A DNA stretch of 14,374 nucleotides. Source: CALGLS01 sp964508085 (GTDB lineage Bacteria > Bacteroidota > Bacteroidia > Chitinophagales > Saprospiraceae). The position numbers were made by a program, and so were the translations under genes. Under the pieces are notes generated by a model. It saw only the letters and a program-made list of their open reading frames with translations, was not told the DNA's origin and ran no database searches. Position 1 is the first letter of the stretch, and each line of letters begins with the position of its first letter. Where the stretch lies: assembly GCA_964508085.1 (NCBI GenBank), contig CAZDTI010000220.1, positions 1 through 14,374 on the forward strand. Reading direction: 5' to 3'. Of the stretch, positions 7,613 to 14,374 are shown piece after piece.

Positions 7613-7840
7613 ACCATATAGCCACAGAGATCACAAAGCCTTCTAACGCAAAAGTTCACATAGTAAAAAAGCAGTTTGCTTTTTTATCCATAGCCCACAA
7701 AGGCTTGTATTGATCTTGCCGAATGTAAAAAACACAATCGTAAAGCTTCGACTTTGTGAGCTATGTAAAAAAAATACAGCGTATTTTTTCTATGTGACCT
7801 TTAATCGTCGGGGCTCTGTGTTCTATTGTGGCTATATGGT
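7613..7840. repeat. 228-base imperfect palindromic element with nested A/T hairpins
   Basis: The ends are a perfect 14-base inverted pair (ACCATATAGCCACA at 7613-7626, TGTGGCTATATGGT at 7827-7840). Inside, the arms continue to match imperfectly: TTCACATAG (7655-7663) with CTATGTGAC (7790-7798), and ATAGCCCACAAAGG (7690-7703) with ACTTTGTGAGCTAT (7751-7764). Each arm carries its own hairpin: TAAAAAAGCA/TGCTTTTTTA (7664-7673/7677-7686) and AAAAAATAC/GTATTTTTT (7769-7777/7781-7789). Motifs of the CACARAG/CACATAG type recur along both arms. There is no coding sequence, so this resembles a MITE or a large dispersed palindromic repeat. Confidence 0.7.
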
Positions 7841-7852
7841 AAAAACACATTA

Positions 7853-7898
7853 GAAAAGAAACAACAAGAGCCGCTTGTTGACACAAACGGCTCTTGTT
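7853..7898 (-). terminator. Terminator of the first TPR-CHAT gene
   Basis: A perfect 11-bp stem (AACAAGAGCCG at 7863-7873 with CGGCTCTTGTT at 7888-7898) with a 14-base loop begins 24 bases past the stop of the 7922-10861 gene. On the minus strand it is followed by TTTCTTTTC-like sequence. Position, stem strength and tail fit a rho-independent terminator. Confidence 0.75.
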
Positions 7899-7921
7899 CG
7901 GATAGATTCAAAAATATCGCC

Positions 7922-10861
7922 TCACTCCACCAACACAAAGCCCGCCCACAAAAACGGATCTTCATACTTCTTCTGCATCTCTTGCTGTGCAGAACGGAAG
8001 GCATCTGGGATCTCCATCTTATTCGTCAACATATTGTTATAAAAAACAGTCATCAATTGTTGCGTCTGATAATCCGGGACTTGCCAGAGTGACATGATGA
8101 GATATTTGGCACCCGCAATTTTGAAGGCCCGTTGTAAACCGTAGACACCTTCGTTGCCTTCGATATCTCCAAGACCCGTATCGCAGGCGGAGAGGACGAC
8201 CAGCTCGGTGTTGGATAAATCCATTTGGCTGATTTCGTAAGCGGTGAGGATGCCGTCTTCCATATTGGGTTTGAAAGGCTTTCCTGTTTCCCAGGCATGG
8301 TTGGCACCTGCCATGATGAGGCCGGAGCGGATCATAGGGTGGTCAGAGATTTTGAAAATGGGGTCTCCCGTTTCTGAGGAGCTGTTTCTTTGTTTTGGAT
8401 CTGGGAAAAAGAAACCGTGAGTCGCGATGTGCAGAATGCGAGGGGAGGGTTGGTTAATCGATTTGAAAGCTTCTTCCGTAGCTTGATGGCCAACTTGCGA
8501 ATTAGTTGGAATTCCATTTTCTTCCAGGATGGATTCAATAGCGGAAACCTCTACTTCTGTCCAATCGAGATAGCTCCAATTGTCGCCTCTCAAAGTACTG
8601 TCGGATTGGCTAAAATTCAAGGAGCCACGGGTTGTTGTTTTTTCAAAATCATTATCTACACTTGCGATGGCCGTAGTGTCCATGTTATATTGAATCCCGC
8701 CAAAAAGGAGTGCCTCCCCTGACTTTTTTTCAATAATAGTAGGAAGAACAAGTTCGCGAGTACTATTAACCTGTACTAAATTATACTTGTTGCCAACTGT
8801 TCTTTTTTCATCTAGTGAAATCGCGTTTAAATTGAGTCGATGGAGGAGCCCCGAAGGAGAATAGTAAATGGTTTTAATTTCGGCTAATTCTTTTTCGAGT
8901 GGCTGCCAAAGTAACTTATACACCGATTCATTTTTATAGATCCCATTTACATGATCGACTTTGCCTTTTTTCTTATTCTCTAAAATTCCTTTGAGTTGTT
9001 TTTCTTCAAAGAGGTAGAGGAATTTTGGCGATTCATTATCAGAACGCAATAGAAGGGCAGCATACAACTTTTCCTCTTTTTCATTTTTATAACGGACAAA
9101 TTCAATGGCAGCCTGCTTACTTTTTAATTGCTTTTTCACATCCTGCCATTTGACTTGCAGCATTGCATCCCCATAACCTGCAACATAACGAACCAAGTCT
9201 TTCTCTATCGAGTTTGCCTTCGCTTCCAGGTCAATAATGTTGGCACTATCTCTTGCTGCAAATGGCTTGGTATATTCCCTAGCCAAACTACGCTGACAAG
9301 ATTTTAGTTGGTCTATTCTTTTACTCGTATCTGTATCTGTTTGTGTGTATTTTTTAGTTTGGTTAATGGCATTAAGTAGAAAACCTTTGTAGAAAAGCAT
9401 GTTATCAAAACCGTTTCCTATGATAGAGGACTTTCCAGATGTTTGGGCAAGTGAGAAAATCATATCCTGACCAGCAGCCATGTATTGATAATAATAATTC
9501 AATTCTTGCTCCGACATAAAATGAAGGGATTTTAATATTAAAGACTGTGTCAAATCAGATTGTTCTATTAATAAAGGTTCTGCTTTTTCGACCTGTCCTT
9601 GTTTCAGATAAATTGATGATAAATTAAATATGGCTTCCTCATAGTCGGGGTGCTCTTTGCCAACCGTTTTTGCAAATAAATCCGCCACTTCTAAAAACTT
9701 TTTTTCGGCATTTTCAAGATCCCCTTCTTTGTTATAGGAATGCGCTAAATTACCTAGATTAGCAATATATCTTTGATGCTCTTTTCCCATTGTCTTTTCA
9801 AGAATAGAGACAACCTCTAACCATAGTTTTTCCGATTTATCAAAGTTAGCCAATCCAACATATAAGCCTGCAAGTGATGCCAGGCTAAAAGCGTAATAAG
9901 GGTGTTCCTTACCATAGGTCTGCTCCATTTTTTCTACGGTGCCTACTAAAATGGGCTCTGCTTTTTTAAAGGCGCCTTCTTTTTGGTACACATCCCCCAG
10001 AGACATCATACAGTTATTATAAAAAGGATGTTCGGTTTGAGCTAAATCATTTTCAAAAATATGTTTTGCTTCTAAATAAAGGGATTTTGCTTTTTTATAA
10101 TTTTTTACTGTATAATATAATTGACCAAGGTTAATGATGCTTCCGCAATATGGAATGGATGCTTTCCCTATAGTCTCTTTCCTCAACCTTACCGTTTCCA
10201 ACCCCAGTTCTTCTGCTTTTTCATATTCCCCTTTATGTAAACATATAGTCGAGAGCATATCCATAACACCAATAATATCCGCCGACTTCTCTGCAGTATT
10301 TTCATTCACTGCCAGAACCTCTGTAAAGATTTCTTCTGCTTCATCTTGTCTGCCGAGTACCATTAAAGCAGTACCTAAATTAACCGTATTTGTGATGTAC
10401 TTTGAACTCGTTTTTCCTAGTTGTTTTTCGTGAATCTTTCTCGCCTCTGTTAGATAAATAACGGCTTCGGCATTTTTACGTAGACCTCTGTGGGCATATC
10501 CCATTAAGCTCAAAGTATTTGCATATCCTAAATGCTCTGTTTCGTTTATTTGTTTCCAGATCGTTATTGAACTTGACAAAATAGATATAGCTCTCGCATA
10601 ATCCGCTTGATAATAATAACGGTAAGCTTTATTGGATTGAACCCGAGCAAAAGACACCGTTTCTTTTTCAAAAACAGCTAAGCATTTTTCTTCTGCTTGT
10701 TTCAATAATAAGTCGGATTCGTTGGTTAATCCATCTTTTGCCAGCTCTTTACTTAGAATAAAGAGACTGTCTAATTCGATGATGGTTTGTAGGGAATCAA
10801 GCTTCTGTCCAAACAAAAAAACAGGGAAGCACCACAACAGTGCGAAGGTGAGTTGTTTCAT
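7922..10861 (-). CDS. Exported TPR-CHAT protease-like protein, copy 1
   Basis: The 979-residue product has a Sec signal peptide (MKQLTFALLWCFPVFLFG/Q). About nine TPR units of 41-43 residues follow (about 70-440), of the type that also occurs in kinesin light chains (...YEKAEEL..., GKEHPYYAFSLASLAGLY...). A helical linker spans about 440-590, then a CHAT domain from about 590 to the end. CHAT proteins are caspase-like (clan CD) cysteine peptidases; the dyad is intact as H815 (HIATHG) and C893 (VLSACDTG), with the usual LIMSLWQVPD and DPFLWAGFVL motifs near the end. CHAT proteases often act when their TPR or partner senses a signal; an exported form must work in the periplasm or outside. The start is supported by the signal peptide and by its near-identity to copy 2. 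Substrate and partners are unknown. The gene has its own terminator and probably its own promoter. Confidence 0.93.
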   Translation of the reverse strand: MKQLTFALLWCFPVFLFGQKLDSLQTIIELDSLFILSKELAKDGLTNESDLLLKQAEEKCLAVFEKETVSFARVQSNKAYRYYYQADYARAISILSSSITIWKQINETEHLGYANTLSLMGYAHRGLRKNAEAVIYLTEARKIHEKQLGKTSSKYITNTVNLGTALMVLGRQDEAEEIFTEVLAVNENTAEKSADIIGVMDMLSTICLHKGEYEKAEELGLETVRLRKETIGKASIPYCGSIINLGQLYYTVKNYKKAKSLYLEAKHIFENDLAQTEHPFYNNCMMSLGDVYQKEGAFKKAEPILVGTVEKMEQTYGKEHPYYAFSLASLAGLYVGLANFDKSEKLWLEVVSILEKTMGKEHQRYIANLGNLAHSYNKEGDLENAEKKFLEVADLFAKTVGKEHPDYEEAIFNLSSIYLKQGQVEKAEPLLIEQSDLTQSLILKSLHFMSEQELNYYYQYMAAGQDMIFSLAQTSGKSSIIGNGFDNMLFYKGFLLNAINQTKKYTQTDTDTSKRIDQLKSCQRSLAREYTKPFAARDSANIIDLEAKANSIEKDLVRYVAGYGDAMLQVKWQDVKKQLKSKQAAIEFVRYKNEKEEKLYAALLLRSDNESPKFLYLFEEKQLKGILENKKKGKVDHVNGIYKNESVYKLLWQPLEKELAEIKTIYYSPSGLLHRLNLNAISLDEKRTVGNKYNLVQVNSTRELVLPTIIEKKSGEALLFGGIQYNMDTTAIASVDNDFEKTTTRGSLNFSQSDSTLRGDNWSYLDWTEVEVSAIESILEENGIPTNSQVGHQATEEAFKSINQPSPRILHIATHGFFFPDPKQRNSSSETGDPIFKISDHPMIRSGLIMAGANHAWETGKPFKPNMEDGILTAYEISQMDLSNTELVVLSACDTGLGDIEGNEGVYGLQRAFKIAGAKYLIMSLWQVPDYQTQQLMTVFYNNMLTNKMEIPDAFRSAQQEMQKKYEDPFLWAGFVLVE

Positions 10862-10897
10862 TTTAATTGGTATTTAGATTTTAAGAAAATTTATTTT

Positions 10898-11043
10898 ATT
10901 AGAATGGATTAAGAATTAAGGATGTTAAGACCAGCCCGTTCCGGTCAGGCGGGTTAAGGATTATTCGCTCAGACGCAAAAACCTCCTTAGTTACGATTGA
11001 GGGAAAAATCCTTAATTTTTAATTTTTTCATTCTTAATCAAAA
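10898..11043. repeat. Left arm of inverted repeat flanking TPR-CHAT copy 2
   Basis: This 146-base arm is matched in opposite orientation by 14187-14351. Shared blocks include the outer ATTAGAATGGATTAA (one mismatch), a GC-rich 22-base block identical in both (10931-10952 versus 14269-14290), GGATTATTCGCTCAGACGC, and the inner end TTCTTAATCAAAA (11031-11043 versus 14187-14199). The arm is itself an imperfect hairpin: 10954-10975 pairs with 10994-11015 at 18 of 22 positions. It fills the space between the stop of copy 2 and the start of copy 1, so it may also act as a terminator for copy 2. Confidence 0.85.
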
Positions 11044-11056
11044 GTACAATTAGTTC

Positions 11057-14029
11057 CTACTCCACCAAAACGAAACCCGCCCACAAAAACGGATCTTCAT
11101 ACTTCTCCTGCATCTCTTGCTGCGCAGAACGAAAGGCTTCCGGGGTTTCCATCTCCTTTGTCAACATATTGTTATAAAAAACGGTCATCAATTGCTGCGT
11201 CTGATAATCCGGCACTTGCCAGAGCGACATGATGAGGTATTTGGCACCCGCAATTTTGAATGCTCGTTGTAAGCCATAGACTCCTTCGTTGCCTTCGATA
11301 TCTCCAAGACCAGTATCGCAGGCAGAGAGGACGACCAGTTCGGTGTTGGACAAATCCATTTGGCTGATTTCGTAGGCGGTGAGTATGCCGTCTTCCATCT
11401 TGGGTTGGAAAGGTTTGCCTGTTTCCCAGGCATGGTTACCGCCTGCCATGATGAGGCCGGAGCGGATCATGGGGTGGTCGGAAGTTTTGAAAACGGGTTC
11501 TTGCTCAATGCCAATCCCTAAAGAAGCGTTCTCTTGTTTTGGATCTGGGAAAAAGAAACCGTGAGTAGCGATGTGTAGAATGCGAGGAGAGGGTTGGTTG
11601 ATGGATTTGAAAGCTTCTTCCGTTGCTTGATGACCAACTTGCGAATTAGTTGGAATTCCATTTTCTTTCAGGATAGATTCAATAGCGGAAACTTCTACTT
11701 CTGTCCAATCGAGATAGTTCCAGTTGTCTCCTCTCAAAGTACTGTCGGATTGGCTAAAACTCAAGGAACCACGGGTTGTTGTTTTTCCAAAATCATTATC
11801 TACACTTGCGATGGCCGTAGTGTCCATGTTATATTGAATCCCGCCAAAAAGGAGTGCCTCCTCTAATTTTTTTTCATTAGTAGTAGGAAGAACAAGTTCC
11901 CGAGTACTATTGACTTGAACTAAATTGTATTTATTGCAGAGTAGTGTTTTATCGTTCTGAATGGCACTTAAATTCAAGCGATGAAGTAGTCCTGACGGAG
12001 AATAATAAATAGTTTTAATTTTTGCTAGTTGTTTTTCGATGGGTTGCCAGAGCAATTCATATAAAGATGGGTTGTTATAAATAGTATTGATACTCGTGGA
12101 ATGATTATCATTTTTACATTCTAATATTTTTCGAAGTTGTTTTTCTTGAAAAAGGGGAATGAACTGGGGTTGATTATCTTCTGGAAGTAGTAAAAGGGCT
12201 GCGTATGCGATCTTATGATTAGAGCTGCCCATTTCTCGATATTTATAATGAGTAAATTCCAGCGCCGCTTCGCCTGCATGGAGTTGCTGTTGTACTTCCT
12301 GCCATTTAACCTGTTTAACTGCTTCGCCATAACCAATAACAGATCGCGCGACTTCTTTTTCAAGGTCATTACTTTTGGCTTCCAGTTCGACCAATTTGAT
12401 ACTATCTCGTTCTATGATAGGTTTGACATATTCCGCAGCGAGTAGCCGCTCATAGGATTTAAGCCGTTCAAATGTTTCAGCAGATGTTGAATTGGAAAGT
12501 GCCAATCGCTTAATTCGCTTGTTAGCATTTAATAGTATCCCTTTGTAAAAGAGCACGTAGTCGTAACAAGTTTGGGAAATATTATTCTCCCTTGCTTGAG
12601 TGAGTTGAGCGTAGTGAAAAGTTTGTCCTTTATATCCTTCAGATTTTTTCAAATACGCTCCCAATTCTTGTTCGGACAAGTAGTGTAACGATTTAATAAA
12701 ATTAATCTGATTTAACTGCGCCAATTCTGAAAATACGATTTCTGCATTTTCAAAATCTTCTTTCTCCATTAAAAGATCGGCATACCTGTATTGACAATAA
12801 ATATATTCAGGATGTACTTTTCCTAAAGATCGTTGTAAAGTGGATGCTGATTGTAGGTAAAGCGGCTCTGCTTTTTCGTGGCTTCCTTTCGCCATATAGT
12901 TGTTGGCCAATTGATTCAAGGTCTCTGCATAATCTGGATGGTCTTTTCCTTGAATTTTCTCTCGGGTCGTTAAGGATTCAAGAAAAAAAGACTCCGCTTT
13001 TTCATACTTACCTAATTGAGCATTTAAAACGCCTAAGTAGGACAAGATCAAAGAATAGTTTATATTTTCTTTCATATTAAGCTTTACCTCATGTATTTCT
13101 TTTGCTTCCAATAATAGTGGTTCCGCTTTGTCAAATTCACTCGTAACTATATAAAAGCTGGATAAGTTCATCAGCCCAAGTACATAATCAGGATGTTCTC
13201 TACCTACTTTTTCTTCATAAAGCTCTTTAACCTGAAGCGTAAGTCGTTCTGCTTTATCATAAAGCCCCATATCAGTATAATTCACAGCCATATTGGTAAG
13301 ACAATTGTCATAATAAAAATGCTTCTGATCGTTAAACTCTTCTTCAATAATATATTTGGTTTGTAAATACAAGATTTCTGCTTTTTCATACTTACCTAAG
13401 TCATGGTATAATGATCCAAGAGTGAGAAGACTCGCCATATAATACTGATGTTTCTGGTCCTTCAAGTGAATTTCAAAAATATTTTTGGCTTCGAGTAAAA
13501 AAAATTCTGCCCGCTCATAATCTCCCATACTTTGATAAATAATGCTAAGATTCACTAGGCTACCGGCATAGTCAGGGTTATTTTTGCCAAATATTTTTTC
13601 CTTCATTCTTAACGATTCAAGAAAAAAGCTTTCTGCTTTCTTATAGTTCCCTAAATTATCATACAAAATGGCCAAATGTTTTATCAAATTGCTATAGTTT
13701 TTATGCTCTTGTAATCCTACTTTTTCAAAAATACTTTTAGCATCCAAGTACCACTTTTCTGCTTCTTGATAATTGCCCATATACCAGAATATACCCCCTT
13801 GTAAAAAACAGGTGTTTCCATAACTCTCTGTTTCTCTACCTAACTTTTCTAAGGCGATGGCTTTAGCTATAGTATTTATTTTAAGCGCTTTTTCATATTC
13901 CCCATCTCCTATAAATTTAATAGATACTTGCCTTAAACTGTCGACTTGTTTTATCGTAGTAGAATCAACACTTTGCCCAAACAGAAAAATAGGGAAGCAC
14001 CACAACAGTGCGAAGGTGAGTTGTTTCAT
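11057..14029 (-). CDS. Exported TPR-CHAT protease-like protein, copy 2
   Basis: The 990-residue product has the same layout as copy 1: signal peptide (FALLWCFPIFLFG/Q), about nine TPRs of 42-43 residues whose (Y/F)(D/E)KAE-type helices begin near residues 86, 128, 170, 213, 256, 298, 341, 383 and 425, a helical linker, and a CHAT domain to the C-terminus. The catalytic pair is H823 (HIATHG) and C904 (LSACDTG). The TPRs are more regular than in copy 1 and differ clearly from it, as does the linker (roughly half identical by eye just before the CHAT core). From NKYNLVQV (699) onward the two are nearly identical, apart from small patches such as the segment between DPKQ and SDHPM, where copy 2 has three extra residues. 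The gene is bracketed by long inverted repeats. Target unknown; different TPRs on a shared protease suggest different inputs to one output, which is inference. Confidence 0.93.
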   Translation of the reverse strand: MKQLTFALLWCFPIFLFGQSVDSTTIKQVDSLRQVSIKFIGDGEYEKALKINTIAKAIALEKLGRETESYGNTCFLQGGIFWYMGNYQEAEKWYLDAKSIFEKVGLQEHKNYSNLIKHLAILYDNLGNYKKAESFFLESLRMKEKIFGKNNPDYAGSLVNLSIIYQSMGDYERAEFFLLEAKNIFEIHLKDQKHQYYMASLLTLGSLYHDLGKYEKAEILYLQTKYIIEEEFNDQKHFYYDNCLTNMAVNYTDMGLYDKAERLTLQVKELYEEKVGREHPDYVLGLMNLSSFYIVTSEFDKAEPLLLEAKEIHEVKLNMKENINYSLILSYLGVLNAQLGKYEKAESFFLESLTTREKIQGKDHPDYAETLNQLANNYMAKGSHEKAEPLYLQSASTLQRSLGKVHPEYIYCQYRYADLLMEKEDFENAEIVFSELAQLNQINFIKSLHYLSEQELGAYLKKSEGYKGQTFHYAQLTQARENNISQTCYDYVLFYKGILLNANKRIKRLALSNSTSAETFERLKSYERLLAAEYVKPIIERDSIKLVELEAKSNDLEKEVARSVIGYGEAVKQVKWQEVQQQLHAGEAALEFTHYKYREMGSSNHKIAYAALLLLPEDNQPQFIPLFQEKQLRKILECKNDNHSTSINTIYNNPSLYELLWQPIEKQLAKIKTIYYSPSGLLHRLNLSAIQNDKTLLCNKYNLVQVNSTRELVLPTTNEKKLEEALLFGGIQYNMDTTAIASVDNDFGKTTTRGSLSFSQSDSTLRGDNWNYLDWTEVEVSAIESILKENGIPTNSQVGHQATEEAFKSINQPSPRILHIATHGFFFPDPKQENASLGIGIEQEPVFKTSDHPMIRSGLIMAGGNHAWETGKPFQPKMEDGILTAYEISQMDLSNTELVVLSACDTGLGDIEGNEGVYGLQRAFKIAGAKYLIMSLWQVPDYQTQQLMTVFYNNMLTKEMETPEAFRSAQQEMQEKYEDPFLWAGFVLVE

Positions 14030-14054
14030 TTTAATGGGTTTTAAAAGGTAATAA

Positions 14055-14087
14055 AAAAGCTACTTAATATAACTTTTTAGGGTCAAG
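14055..14087 (-). promoter_or_regulatory. Candidate promoter of TPR-CHAT copy 2
   Basis: On the minus strand CTTG (14084-14087) is followed after 21 bases by TAGCTTTT (14055-14062), which differs by one base from the Bacteroidota -7 consensus TAnnTTTG at a plausible spacing from a TTG-type -33 element. It lies about 25 bases upstream of the ATG. A second near match, TACCTTTT, sits closer to the gene without an upstream partner. Nothing equally good was found before copy 1. Confidence 0.3.
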
Positions 14088-14186
14088 GCAACTTGAAGGA
14101 CTCAAGTAAATGGGGGGTCTATGCGAATAAGGGGTTAAAATATCGAGTCTCGAATTTAGCGTGTTTATAAAAAATCAACTTGTTTT

Positions 14187-14351
14187 TTTTGATTAAGAAT
14201 TAAAGATTAAGGATTATTCCCTCAAACGTAAATAAAGTATTTTCGCGTCTGAGCGAATAATCCTTAATCCGCCTGACCGGAACGGGCTGGTTTTAGCATC
14301 CTTAATCCCCGCCCGCCTGATGGCAGTCGGGCTGGTTTAATCCACTCTAAT
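14187..14351. repeat. Right arm of inverted repeat flanking TPR-CHAT copy 2
   Basis: This is the inverted partner of 10898-11043, about 160 bases upstream of the copy 2 start codon. Its internal hairpin pairs 14207-14228 with 14246-14267 at 20 of 22 positions. Unlike the left arm it contains about 28 extra GC-rich bases (about 14307-14336) that form a separate hairpin: GCCCG (14311-14315) with CGGGC (14328-14332) and CTG with CAG inside. No reading frame of note is present from here to the window end. Confidence 0.85.
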
Positions 14352-14374
14352 TAATTTAACTCCTGATTGACATA

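Noticed and set aside
7826..8092. 88-codon plus-strand frame near the end of TPR-CHAT copy 1
   Set aside because: It runs through the terminator hairpin and antisense to the conserved CHAT C-terminus, with no recognisable protein features.
7922..14029. Tandem TPR-CHAT proteins as part of a CRISPR type III-E (Craspase) or similar defence operon
   Set aside because: No CRISPR array, cas gene, reverse transcriptase or nuclease is in the window, and both proteins carry export signals, which does not fit a cytoplasmic CRISPR partner.
10898..14351. Insertion sequence or composite transposon made of the inverted repeats
   Set aside because: Only the CHAT gene lies between the arms; no transposase or recombinase is encoded there and target duplications could not be recognised, so it is reported as repeats only.

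Overview
The window looks like chromosomal DNA from a member of the Bacteroidota, most likely a Saprospiria-type marine or freshwater gliding bacterium. The evidence is a secreted protein with a type IX secretion (T9SS, por) C-terminal sorting tail and a SprB-like repeat, a free-standing LytTR regulator, a lipoprotein with an acidic export-signal-like stretch, and two large secreted TPR-CHAT proteins. DNA is AT-rich and no Shine-Dalgarno pattern stands out, as is usual for the phylum. The placement is inference from protein types; no rRNA, tRNA or core housekeeping gene is present.

Region 1 (1-5172) is a leftward run: a LytTR transcriptional regulator (4792-5172), a secreted TIM-barrel glycosidase-like protein (3329-4636), a small lipoprotein with a variant haem motif CX4CH (2805-3179) and a large multidomain T9SS cargo protein (109-2739), closed by a strong terminator hairpin (8-51). 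Gaps of 65-155 bases suggest co-regulation at most, not a tight operon. In the cargo protein, a propeller-like segment appears to be inserted inside an Ig/PKD-like domain.

Region 2 (5173-7280) holds a divergent, very AT-rich intergenic region with an exact 18-base direct repeat and a 15-base palindrome. It is followed by a rightward gene for a helical protein of unknown function (5460-6881), a shared terminator, and a small leftward secreted FN3-like protein (6942-7280).

Region 3 (7281-14374) is accessory in character. A gene-free stretch carries a GC-rich island and a 228-base imperfect palindrome with two internal A/T hairpins. Then come two tandem leftward paralogues (7922-10861 and 11057-14029), each with signal peptide, about nine TPRs and a C-terminal CHAT caspase-like protease domain with the His/Cys dyad. 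The two are nearly identical over the signal peptide and the last 290 or so residues but clearly divergent in between. The second copy is bracketed by about 150-base inverted repeats that are themselves palindromic. This paired, repeat-flanked, mosaic exported CHAT locus is the most interesting part of the window. No transposase, recombinase, CRISPR array or cas gene is visible, so the repeats may be dispersed elements and not the ends of a known mobile element.
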